A DNA stretch of 64,000 nucleotides from DGNJ01 sp002388905 (lineage in GTDB: Bacteria; Pseudomonadota; Gammaproteobacteria; Pseudomonadales; Porticoccaceae). Of the stretch, positions 1 to 8,489 are shown piece by piece. Under the pieces are notes generated by a model. That model saw only the letters and a program-made list of their open reading frames with translations, had not been told where the DNA came from and did no database searches. Position numbers and translations under genes: made by a program. The stretch covers positions 186,001 through 250,000 of the forward strand of contig DAITSJ010000002.1 of the NCBI GenBank assembly GCA_036843405.1. Reading direction: 5' to 3'. Numbering within the stretch: position 1 is the first letter of the stretch; each line of letters starts with the position of its first letter.

Positions 1-2
1 TG

Positions 3-698
3 GACGCCTGGCCCGCGGCCCGGGTCCTCCAGAAGATGTCGGGGGACAGGGCCGCCGCCCTGCTGGCGGGGCTGCCCTACCGGGATACCGCCGCGCTCCT
101 GCGCCTGCAGGAACCGGCTCGCCAGCGGGCCATGCTCGAGGATCTTCCCGGGCGGCTGGCAAACAACCTGAAGCGCACCCTCTCCTACCAGGAAAACACC
201 GTGGGTGCCTGGATGGACATGTCCACCCCCTATTTTCGTGACAACCTTTCAGCCGGGGATTGCCTGGAACTGCTGGCCAGGGAAAACGAACCTTTCGGCG
301 CCGCCCTGGTGGTTGTCGATGAAAGCCGCCGTAACGTCGGCCTGGTGGGCGTCGACGCCCTGCTGGTCAGCCCTGCCGACCGCCTCCTGGCGGAGCTCGC
401 CGACCCGGAGGTTCCCGCCATTGCCGCCGACCTGAGCCTGCGCCAAGCCGGGGCCCTCGCCTCCTGGAATCACTATACACTGTTGCCGGTGCGCGGCCGC
501 AACCGGGCCCACCTGGGCACCCTCAGCCGGCAGGCCCTGAACCGGGGCCTGGCGCGTACCCGGCCGCCCTCTGCCCCGGTGAACCGATCCCTGTTCGCAC
601 ACCTGGCCGGTGCCCTGGTAATAACCTGCACCGGCCTTTTCCAACTGGGGGCCAATGGTAATTACGACAGACCACCGGGAGACAACAATGACACTTGA
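3..698 (+). CDS. Shortened MgtE-like protein (N domain, CBS-like region, one membrane segment), 5' end outside the window
   Basis: The reading frame is open to the left edge (DAWPAARVLQK precedes the Met at 36), so the start is probably outside the window; an ATG at 36 would give 220 residues. The Leu/Ala-rich helical repeats followed by SYQENTVGAWMD match the cytoplasmic N domain of MgtE Mg2+ transporters and the usual YPE-AG-M start of the CBS region. A divergent CBS-like part follows. The protein ends soon after one hydrophobic stretch (SLFAHLAGALVITCTGLFQLG), which lines up with the first MgtE membrane helix; the other four helices are absent. The gene overlaps the next mgtE by 11 bases, suggesting translational coupling and a joint role. 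It may be a regulatory partner of the full transporter or a decaying paralogue; no ion path is possible from this protein alone. Confidence 0.7.
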   Translation, partial: DAWPAARVLQKMSGDRAAALLAGLPYRDTAALLRLQEPARQRAMLEDLPGRLANNLKRTLSYQENTVGAWMDMSTPYFRDNLSAGDCLELLARENEPFGAALVVVDESRRNVGLVGVDALLVSPADRLLAELADPEVPAIAADLSLRQAGALASWNHYTLLPVRGRNRAHLGTLSRQALNRGLARTRPPSAPVNRSLFAHLAGALVITCTGLFQLGANGNYDRPPGDNNDT

Positions 699-1995
699 AC
701 CCCAGGTCGTCGACCAGGCATTAACCCGTCGCTTCCTGCTCGACTATCCCCGGGAGGCCGCCCACCGGATCGAGACCCTGGACCCGAAAGATTTCCTGGA
801 CGCCGTGGCCGAGCAGCCGGTGCACGTACTCCTGCCGGTTTGGCGCCGGCTGGTACCGGCCACCGCCGCGGAACTGCTGACCCGCCTGCCGGAAGACCTG
901 CAAAGCGGCCTGCTCGGCGAGATGGAACCCCAGGACGCCGCGCGGCTGCTGGGTCAGTTGCCGGAGCAGGAGCGGCAGACGCAGCTGGCACGCCTGCCGA
1001 ATAGCGTACACCGGGAACTGACGACACTCATGGAGTACCCGGAAAACAGCGCCGGGCGCCTGATGAACCCCCGGGTTCCCGCCTATCGGGGCACGCTCAC
1101 CGCCGCCCAGGCCCTGGACAGCCTGCGCCGGGAAAAGATGAAAACCAGCCGGAGCCTGTTCCTGATAGACGACGAAGGACGGCTGAACGCGAAGGTCTTT
1201 CTCCAGGATATTGCCATTGCAGCACCGGAAACGCCCCTCCGGGAGCTATCGCAACCGGTGACCGCCGCCGTCCAGAGCACCGCACCCCGGGAGGAAGTCT
1301 CGGAATTGTTCGAGAAACACCAGTTACTGGACCTGCCCGTGGTGGATATTCAGGGCCGGATGCTGGGCATGATCAACCACAGCAGCCTGGTCCAGGTGTC
1401 CCAGGAGGACGCCTCCTCGGATGTCCTTGCCATGGTGGGCGCCAGCCGCGAGGAGCGGGCCCTGTCGAAACCGTTTTTCTCGGTCAAAAAGCGCATGCCC
1501 TGGATGCAGATCAACCTGGTCACCGCCTTTATGGCCGCCGCGGTGGTGGGCCTGTTCGAGAACACCATCGCCCAGTACACCGCCCTGGCGGTGCTGCTGC
1601 CGGTGGTGGCGGGCCAGTCCGGCAATGCCGGTGCCCAGGCCCTGGCGGTCACCATGCGCGGCCTGGCCCTGCGGGAAATTACCGCCCGACACTGGTTGCA
1701 GGTTATGTTCAAGGAAATCCGGGTGGGTTTTATGAACGGTATCGGCATTGCCGTAACCTGCGGCTTGGGGGTCTATGCCTGGAGCGGCTCGCCGGGACTG
1801 GTAATAGTAATCGCCTCGTCCATGATCCTGGCCATGGTCATGGACGGCTTCGCCGGCGCCGTGGTGCCCATCGCCCTGGTGCGGCTGGGCCAGGATCCGG
1901 CACAGGCTTCGTCCATTATCCTGACCACGGTAACCGATATCGCCGGGTTCTTCTCATTCCTGGGGATCGCCACTATGCTCAGTGGCCTGCTCTAG
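688..1995 (+). CDS. mgtE: Magnesium transporter, MgtE family
   Basis: Inner-membrane Mg2+ channel/transporter of 435 residues. It shows the MgtE N domain (about residues 15-120), YPENSAGRLM opening a CBS pair (about 125-250), then the membrane domain from about residue 275. The membrane domain contains the family's NLVTAFMAAAVVGLFE and PVVAGQSGNAGAQALAV stretches and ends with TTVTDIAGFFSFLGIAT, near the expected Mg2+-coordinating Asp. I chose the ATG at 688 because GGAG at 679-682 is well spaced from it; an upstream in-frame ATG at 655 lacks a better ribosome site. The gene is coupled to the shortened MgtE-like gene before it. A second, more standard mgtE lies at 47658-49007. Confidence 0.93.
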   Translation: MTLEPQVVDQALTRRFLLDYPREAAHRIETLDPKDFLDAVAEQPVHVLLPVWRRLVPATAAELLTRLPEDLQSGLLGEMEPQDAARLLGQLPEQERQTQLARLPNSVHRELTTLMEYPENSAGRLMNPRVPAYRGTLTAAQALDSLRREKMKTSRSLFLIDDEGRLNAKVFLQDIAIAAPETPLRELSQPVTAAVQSTAPREEVSELFEKHQLLDLPVVDIQGRMLGMINHSSLVQVSQEDASSDVLAMVGASREERALSKPFFSVKKRMPWMQINLVTAFMAAAVVGLFENTIAQYTALAVLLPVVAGQSGNAGAQALAVTMRGLALREITARHWLQVMFKEIRVGFMNGIGIAVTCGLGVYAWSGSPGLVIVIASSMILAMVMDGFAGAVVPIALVRLGQDPAQASSIILTTVTDIAGFFSFLGIATMLSGLL

Positions 1996-2161
1996 CCCGG
2001 ATACCCCGCTGAGTGCTCATAGGCATGTTTTGTTCTGCTGCTCAGGCTTCCAATGCCGTCCGGGTAAGTCTTTATTGGGCCTCGCGCGAGCTCTGTGGAT
2101 ACGGCCAGTGGGGGCGACCCCGCTTACCGGCACTGAAGCTCCATTGGTAAAAAGAAAAAGA

Positions 2162-2992
2162 ATGCAAAGACAACAGCAGACAATCGCCACCGGCCTGGGA
2201 TTTCCCGAAGGGCCGCGCTGGCACGAAGGCAGACTTTATTTCTCGGATTTTTCCCGACGGGTGGTCAACTGCCTGGGACCGGGCAACCGGCTCGAGGTGG
2301 TGGCACGGGTAGCCAACCAGCCATCGGGATTGGGCTGGCTGCCCGACGGCCGGATGCTGATTGTCTCCATGCTAGACCACCGGGTCCTGCGGCTCGAGGA
2401 GGATGGTACCCTGGCGGAACACGCCGACCTGAGCGCCCTCGCCACCGGCCCCTGCAACGACATGGTGGTGGACGCGTCGGGCCGGGCCTATGTGGGCAAT
2501 TTCGGCGCAAACAGCGTATCCCTGGACTCCCGGGTCACCGCCAGCCTCGCCAGGGTCGATGCCGACGGCTCGGTATCGGAGGCTGCCTCAGATCTGCTCT
2601 TTCCCAACGGCGCCGTTATTACGCCGGATGGCGGAACCCTGATTATCGCCGAGACCTTCGCCCGCCGTCTCTCGGCTTTCGATATCGACAGCCGGGGTGG
2701 TTTAAGCAACCGGCGCCTCTGGGCCGACCTGGGCTCCCTGCCGCCGGACGGCATCTGCATCGACCGCGAGGGTGCCATCTGGGCGGCGACCATCTTCAAC
2801 GAAGTCGTCCGGGTCAGGGAGGGCGGCGAAATCGTCGACCGGATAACGGTGGACACCGGCGTCTATGCCTGTGCCCTGGGCGGCAGGGACGGCAAATCCC
2901 TTTTCCTGTGTACCGCGCCGGCACCGGGACCCCGGCTACCGGGGGATGGCAGCCTGCTCGAGATCCGCGTCCAGGTGCCTGCGATGTCCTGA
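2162..2992 (+). CDS. SMP-30/gluconolactonase/LRE family protein
   Basis: A 276-residue six-bladed beta-propeller protein of the SMP-30/gluconolactonase family. Evidence is the opening GLGFPEGPRWHEGRLYFSD, containing the metal-binding Glu of the E-GP-W motif, then GPCNDMVVDASGRAYVGNFG with the conserved Asn-Asp, and PDGICIDREGAIWAA near the C-terminus with the catalytic-site Asp. Such enzymes hydrolyse sugar lactones or related esters using a divalent metal; the substrate here cannot be told. The frame is open from 1982, but that N-terminal extension does not resemble the family, so I start at the ATG at 2162, which follows an A/G-rich stretch. It has no obvious partners: the preceding mgtE ends 166 bases upstream and tamA follows. 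Confidence 0.8.
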   Translation: MQRQQQTIATGLGFPEGPRWHEGRLYFSDFSRRVVNCLGPGNRLEVVARVANQPSGLGWLPDGRMLIVSMLDHRVLRLEEDGTLAEHADLSALATGPCNDMVVDASGRAYVGNFGANSVSLDSRVTASLARVDADGSVSEAASDLLFPNGAVITPDGGTLIIAETFARRLSAFDIDSRGGLSNRRLWADLGSLPPDGICIDREGAIWAATIFNEVVRVREGGEIVDRITVDTGVYACALGGRDGKSLFLCTAPAPGPRLPGDGSLLEIRVQVPAMS

Positions 2993-3128
2993 GCCGGTAC
3001 GGTAAAATTTCCGGTGTCACCATAAACCCAAGCCGGCGCCCGATAGCAGTGCCCGGATTTTGGCCATTTGGCGGATCCCCTATCAGTAGTACTATCCTGT
3101 CTCTGATCCCGGAGTTGCAGTTCTCTTT

Positions 3129-4859
3129 ATGCTTCCCTTTGTTTTTCGCCGGTTGCCGGCTATGGTGTTTTTTTTGGCCCTGGTGGAAGCCGCCGGTGCG
3201 AACCAGAGCGTATTTCTTGAAATCCAGGGAGGCTCCGACGCCCTTGTCGACAACGTCCGCGCTCACCTTGCCCTGGAGGAACTGCCCTGTGACATCGCCG
3301 AACTGCGCCTGCGCAGCCGCCTGCGGAGCGCGGACGAGTCCATCTCCCGGGCTTTGCGGGCACTGGGCTATTATCGTGGCGATTGGCATTTGATCCGGGA
3401 GCGAACGGAAGACTGCTGGCGCATCCGGGTGCAACTGAATCCAGGCGAGCGGGTCACCCTGGCCTCCGTGAGCCTGGACATCGAGGGTGAGGCGGCAGGG
3501 GATCCCGCCTTTAACCGACTCCTCGACAACCTGCCCTTACGGGAGGGCATGCCCCTCAATCACGACAATTATCGCCAGGCCCGGGTCAGCATCGAGGAAC
3601 TGGGCCGCAACCGGGGCTATTTCGACGGCCGCTTTACCGAGCGCCGGCTCCAGGTCGACACCCGGGCCAATACGGCGACGGTACGGCTGCGCTACCAGAG
3701 TGGTCCCCGCTACCGTTTCGGCGCCATTGATTTCGGGGACAATCCCCTTGATTCGAGCTTCCTGCGCCGCTTCAGTCCGTTCGCACCCGGCGACCCCTAC
3801 AGTACTGACGCCCTGATTGCCCTGCAGCACGCCCTGAATGACAGCCAATACTTCAAGCGGGCCAGTGTCGACCAGGGCAACCCCGACGCAGGCAGCCACA
3901 GAGTCCCCATCCATGTGGAACTGAGTCCCCGCTCCAAGTTCCTGACGACGCTGGGTGTCGGTGCCTCCACCGACACCGGACCTCGCTTAAGCACCGGTTT
4001 CGCCAACCGGCGGGTCAACCGGCGCGGCCATACCTATAAGCTGTCCGGGCAATGGTCGCCGGTCTTGTCCAACGCATCCTTCCAGTACCGAATTCCAGGC
4101 GAAGATCCTCTGCACGAGCGCATCATCCTTGGGGCGGGTGTCCAGCGGGAGGAAACCGACACCGCGGAGAGCACCAGTTACCAACTGGAAGCGTCGCGCA
4201 CGACCCGACAGGGGGAGGACTGGTTGCAGACCCTGAGCCTGAGTTTCATCCAGGAAAATTACCGTATCGCCGACGAGAGCCGCACCGCCACGCTGTTAGT
4301 TCCCGGCATCAACTGGAGCCGCAGCGAAGCCAATGACTCGCGCTATCCCACCCGGGGCTGGCGGATCAACGCCTCCCTGCGCGGCGCCGTCGAGGGACTG
4401 ATCTCGGATACGTCTTTCAGCCAGGCCGCCCTGGACGGCAAGCTGATACTGCCTCTGATCGGAGGCCGTCTTATCACCCGTGCCGCGGGCGGTGCCACGG
4501 CCGTCTCGGATTTCTCCGCACTGCCCGCCAGCCTGCGCTTTTTTGCCGGCGGCGATAACAGTGTCCGCGGTTTCGCCTACGAGAGCCTGGGCCCGGAAAA
4601 CGCCGCGGGCGAAGTGCTGGGGGGCAAGTACCTGCTCACCGGCAGCGTCGAATACGACTACCCGGTATGGGAAAAGTACAGTGCCGCCATCTTTTTCGAC
4701 GCCGGCAATGCCTTCGATAGCGACCAGTTTAACCTGCATCGAAGCGCCGGCTTCGGGGTGCGCTGGCGCTCCCCCATCGGCCCCATCCGGGTCGACTTCG
4801 CCTTTCCATTGGCTGATGGCGGCTTCCGCCTGCACCTGTCCATGGGACCGGACCTGTGA
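3129..4859 (+). CDS. tamA: Outer-membrane translocation and assembly module protein TamA
   Basis: Omp85-superfamily outer-membrane protein of 576 residues, matching the usual TamA length. A hydrophobic signal peptide (about residues 1-24) precedes three POTRA-like repeats, with YRQARVSIEELGRNRGYFDG in the second to third POTRA region. The barrel starts near residue 270 and includes FFAGGDNSVRGFAYESLGP, the RGF lid-lock motif of the family; the protein ends in HLSMGPDL. Known role: with inner-membrane-anchored TamB it forms a periplasm-spanning complex for outer-membrane protein assembly and lipid transport. The stop codon overlaps the GTG start of tamB (bases 4856-4859), which supports the pairing. 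Confidence 0.93.
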   Translation: MLPFVFRRLPAMVFFLALVEAAGANQSVFLEIQGGSDALVDNVRAHLALEELPCDIAELRLRSRLRSADESISRALRALGYYRGDWHLIRERTEDCWRIRVQLNPGERVTLASVSLDIEGEAAGDPAFNRLLDNLPLREGMPLNHDNYRQARVSIEELGRNRGYFDGRFTERRLQVDTRANTATVRLRYQSGPRYRFGAIDFGDNPLDSSFLRRFSPFAPGDPYSTDALIALQHALNDSQYFKRASVDQGNPDAGSHRVPIHVELSPRSKFLTTLGVGASTDTGPRLSTGFANRRVNRRGHTYKLSGQWSPVLSNASFQYRIPGEDPLHERIILGAGVQREETDTAESTSYQLEASRTTRQGEDWLQTLSLSFIQENYRIADESRTATLLVPGINWSRSEANDSRYPTRGWRINASLRGAVEGLISDTSFSQAALDGKLILPLIGGRLITRAAGGATAVSDFSALPASLRFFAGGDNSVRGFAYESLGPENAAGEVLGGKYLLTGSVEYDYPVWEKYSAAIFFDAGNAFDSDQFNLHRSAGFGVRWRSPIGPIRVDFAFPLADGGFRLHLSMGPDL

Positions 4860-7800
4860 GCCGCCTGGGTCGCTGGTCGGCGTTGACCACCGCGCTGGCG
4901 ACAGTGCTCGTCGCCGGCCTGCTGGCGGGTGCCTATACCCTGGTCACCACCGAGCGGGGCACCCGCTGGCTTATCGACCTGGCCCTGGCGCGTGCCGGAG
5001 GAACCGTTGATTACAGTCGCCTGGAGGGTACGCTTGCCGGGGGCGTCACCGTGCACGAGATTGCCTGGCACCGGAACGGCCAAAGCATCCGTTTCGAAAG
5101 GATCCACGGCGCCTGGAATCTCTGGGACCTGCTGGGCGGCCAGCTCCGGGTGAAGGAACTGGTCCTGGCCAATGGCGCCATTGTCATTCCGGCCGGCGAG
5201 GACAATGCCGCCCCGGAAACGGCATCGGCCTGGCCCAGCCTGGCCCTGCCCTTTCCGGTACGGATAGAGCGCGCCCTGGTGGACCGCCTGGCGATAACCC
5301 TGGGCGATGACCGGCGAGTTGTCGACCGTCTCGAACTGCGTGGCAGTGCCGGCCCCCTGCACCTGCGCCTGGAAAAGCTGGCGGTGGCCGCTCCGGAGGG
5401 CCGGGTCGAAATTTCCGGGCGGGTCGGCAACCGCTTCCCCTACCCTCTCAAGCTGAAACTGGACTGGTCGCTGGCGATACCCGACGCCACCGTCTACACC
5501 GGCGGCGGCCGCCTGTCAGGCAACCTGAAAATCCTGCGACTGGATCAGCGACTGGAAAGCCCGTTCACCGCGAAACTATCGGGACGGCTCCGGACCCGGC
5601 TCAAGGCGTCATCCATGGAAGTCCTGCCCGCCGCCATGGGTGCTGACCTGGAAGCAAGCTGGCAGAATGTACCCCTGCCACCCGGAGCCGGCGACGCGGT
5701 GCTGGTGGCCGAAACGGGCAGGGCCACCCTGGAAGGCGGTTGGCAGGACTTCACTTTCACCCTGGATAACCGCCTGACCCGCACACCGGGCAGTCAGCCG
5801 CCCCTGCTGCTCAGCGCCAGCGGCACCGGTCGACGCCAGCAGCTTTTCCTGGAGGCTTTCGAACTGCGCCTGGCCAGCGGCAAGGTCACCGGCGAGGGAG
5901 AGATCGACTGGCAAATACCGGTAAACTGGCAACTGAGAGCCGTCATCGAGGACCTGGCGCTGGGCGATTATCTGCCCCGTTGGCCGGCGACCCTGAACGG
6001 CCGGCTATCCAGCCAGGGCGCCTGGCAGCCGGGGAAATACAGCGTGCGCCTGCAGCTCGCTGACCTTAAGGGCCGGATCCACGACCGGACCATCGATGGC
6101 AGCGGCCTGATAACGGTGACGACGGGCCTCGGCCGGGTCGACGACCTGACGTTGCGGGTGGGCGAAAACCGGCTTCAGGTAGACGGTACGGTGGCGGACG
6201 GCCAGGAACTGACATGGCAACTGGCGGCGCCAAACCTGTCGGCGCTCCACGGCGACCTGTCCGGATCACTGCATGCCAGTGGCACCCTGGGGGGCACCTG
6301 GTCCGACCTCGAAGTACGGCTGCGGGCGGAGGGTCGCCGCCTCGGGCTGGCGGAATGGTCGACCGACGACCTGAACCTGGCGCTTGACCGGGACCTGGGC
6401 GGCCATTACCGGGTTGCCCTCGATGGCCGGGATCTGGCGCGCGCGGGGCCGATAGCGTCCGAACTGGCGCTTCGCGGCAAGGGTACGCTGGAGGATCATC
6501 ATCTGGATCTTGCGGTGGCGGCCAAAGGGGTCGTCGTCGATGCCGGATTGAAGGGCGGTTTAACCGGCGGCCAGCGCTGGCGGGGCACCCTGGCTTCGCT
6601 CCAGGTGGAGGATATCGCCGCCGGCACCTGGCGGCTGGAGCAGGCCACCGCGCTGGAACTGGCCGCGGATCGGCTTGCCCTGGCGCCCTTCTGCCTGACC
6701 AGCGGCAGCGACGGTGGGGGAAGCCTCTGTGGTCGGGCGACACTGGTTGCCGGCGAGCTGGAGGCCCAGGCGGAGATTGCCGGCCTGCCCCTGGCCCGGC
6801 TCAATCCCCTGTTGCCCCCGGGCAGCAGGCTGGAGGGGCTGGCAGAGGGTTCGGCACGGCTTTCCGGCCCCCTGACAAACCTCGAGGGCCGGTTCCAGTT
6901 GGCAACCCGCGACCTGGTCCTCGAATTCCAGCCGGCGGGCGACGAGTCACCGATCACCCGGCCCGCCACCCTGACCCTTGAAGGGACACTGACACCCCGG
7001 GACGTGGCGGGCAGCGGTGTTTTCCGCATTGCGGATGTAGGCCACCTGGACCTTGACTTCCGGGCCGGCCAGCCCCTGGTGGACGCGCGCCTGTCGGGAT
7101 CCCTGCGGGGAGGATTCGACCAGCTGCGCTGGCTGGACGGGCTGTTCGCCGAGTTGGACAAGCCGGAAGGCACCCTGGCGGTGGACCTTACCCTGAGCGG
7201 CCGCACCTCGGCACCGGCCCTGGCCGGGCGACTGACCCTGGGAGACGCCGGGGTGCAAATACCCGCCGCCGGGATCCAGTTGGAAAACGGGCGGGGAAAC
7301 ATCACGTTCGACCCCGGCGGGAGCTGGCAGCTCGACCTGTCGGTGGACTCTCATTCAGGTGGCTCTGGCTCGGGAGATCACGGCTTGGGTGAATCCGGCA
7401 AGGGCACCCTCAACCTGGCGGGTAGCGGGCGCAACTTCCTGCCGGCGCGCCTGGAAGGCGAGCTGGAACTGACCGGGAACAACTTCCGCCTTCTGGACCG
7501 CCCGGACCTGAACGCCCGGGTATCGCCCTCTCTCGATATCGGCATTCGCCCCGATGCCATCGAGATCGGCGGCCGACTCGAGATAAACGAGGGCCGAGTG
7601 GAGATCAGGCAATCTTCCACCCAGGCCATTGCCGTCTCCCCAGACGAGGAGATCTACCCCGCCGACAGGCGGCCGGCCAACGGCTCCCGACGCCAGATCA
7701 ATGTCGATATCGGCCTCCATCTCGGGGATAGTTTCCGGTTCTCCGGTTACGGGCTCACCGGCCGCCTGGCGGGCGATTTGCAGGTCAGTCAGCGCGGCAA

Positions 7801-8395
7801 TAGCCCGACGCGGGCGTTGGGCACTATCGAAATTCACGACGGCGTCTACAAGGCCTACGGGCAGAAGCTGGAAATCCGCGAGGGCCTGCTGGTTTTCCAG
7901 GGCCCGGTGACCAAGCCCGGCCTCGATATCACCGCGGTGCGCTCCACCCCCTATGCCACCGTCGGGGTCGTCATCGGGGGCACGCCCGGCGACCTGAACA
8001 GCGAGATATTCTCGGACCCGGAACTGCCGCCCACCGAGGCCATGGCGGTGCTGATCACCGGCAAGCCGTTGTCGTCGGCGACCCAGTCCGACGCCAACCG
8101 GATCGCCAATGCCGCGGCCTCCCTGGGGATTTCCCGCAGCGCCTGGATCACCAACAAGCTGAGAGACAGTTTCGGCATCGATGTCCTGACCCTCCAGGGT
8201 GGCGAGGCTTATACCGAGAGCTCCCTGCTGGTGGGCAAATATCTCACTCCCCGGCTCTTTATCGGCTATGTGCAGAACCTGTTCACTCCCCAGGGAGCCG
8301 TGGAGCTCGAATACGATCTCACCGACAACCTGGGCCTGGAAGCCCGTTCCGGGGAGACCCAGAGCATCGACCTGATGTTCAAAATCGAGCACTGA
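4856..8395 (+). CDS. tamB: Translocation and assembly module protein TamB (AsmA-like, DUF490)
   Basis: An inner-membrane-anchored periplasmic protein of 1179 residues. An N-terminal membrane helix (about residues 8-28, LTTALATVLVAGLLAGAYTLV) is followed by a very long beta-rich body and the conserved DUF490 C-terminal region (about 880-1179, with RALGTIEIHDGVYKAYGQKL and LFTPQGAVELEYDLTDNLGLE). It starts with GTG at 4856, overlapping the tamA stop by GTGA. Family members form a hydrophobic groove bridging inner and outer membranes and are linked to phospholipid transport and OMP assembly. Length and C-terminal signature are normal for gammaproteobacterial TamB. Confidence 0.93.
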   Translation: MSRLGRWSALTTALATVLVAGLLAGAYTLVTTERGTRWLIDLALARAGGTVDYSRLEGTLAGGVTVHEIAWHRNGQSIRFERIHGAWNLWDLLGGQLRVKELVLANGAIVIPAGEDNAAPETASAWPSLALPFPVRIERALVDRLAITLGDDRRVVDRLELRGSAGPLHLRLEKLAVAAPEGRVEISGRVGNRFPYPLKLKLDWSLAIPDATVYTGGGRLSGNLKILRLDQRLESPFTAKLSGRLRTRLKASSMEVLPAAMGADLEASWQNVPLPPGAGDAVLVAETGRATLEGGWQDFTFTLDNRLTRTPGSQPPLLLSASGTGRRQQLFLEAFELRLASGKVTGEGEIDWQIPVNWQLRAVIEDLALGDYLPRWPATLNGRLSSQGAWQPGKYSVRLQLADLKGRIHDRTIDGSGLITVTTGLGRVDDLTLRVGENRLQVDGTVADGQELTWQLAAPNLSALHGDLSGSLHASGTLGGTWSDLEVRLRAEGRRLGLAEWSTDDLNLALDRDLGGHYRVALDGRDLARAGPIASELALRGKGTLEDHHLDLAVAAKGVVVDAGLKGGLTGGQRWRGTLASLQVEDIAAGTWRLEQATALELAADRLALAPFCLTSGSDGGGSLCGRATLVAGELEAQAEIAGLPLARLNPLLPPGSRLEGLAEGSARLSGPLTNLEGRFQLATRDLVLEFQPAGDESPITRPATLTLEGTLTPRDVAGSGVFRIADVGHLDLDFRAGQPLVDARLSGSLRGGFDQLRWLDGLFAELDKPEGTLAVDLTLSGRTSAPALAGRLTLGDAGVQIPAAGIQLENGRGNITFDPGGSWQLDLSVDSHSGGSGSGDHGLGESGKGTLNLAGSGRNFLPARLEGELELTGNNFRLLDRPDLNARVSPSLDIGIRPDAIEIGGRLEINEGRVEIRQSSTQAIAVSPDEEIYPADRRPANGSRRQINVDIGLHLGDSFRFSGYGLTGRLAGDLQVSQRGNSPTRALGTIEIHDGVYKAYGQKLEIREGLLVFQGPVTKPGLDITAVRSTPYATVGVVIGGTPGDLNSEIFSDPELPPTEAMAVLITGKPLSSATQSDANRIANAAASLGISRSAWITNKLRDSFGIDVLTLQGGEAYTESSLLVGKYLTPRLFIGYVQNLFTPQGAVELEYDLTDNLGLEARSGETQSIDLMFKIEH

Positions 8396-8411
8396 CGGCG
8401 CCGGTTGATGC

Positions 8412-8429
8412 CTGTCACCGTTTCGTCAT
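8412..8429 (+). promoter_or_regulatory. Candidate PhoB binding site (Pho box) upstream of ppk
   Basis: Two 7-base direct repeats, CTGTCAC and TCGTCAT, are separated by 4 bases (CGTT). This matches the Pho-box layout of CTGTCAT repeats with 4-base spacing at 11 of 14 repeat positions. It lies 60 bases before the ppk start, a suitable place for phosphate-starvation control. Seen by eye only. Confidence 0.5.
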
Positions 8430-8489
8430 AATCCTGAACCACCATGGGCTTTGCCGTAAACTGCCTGTAAACGCAATCACGGATACGGA

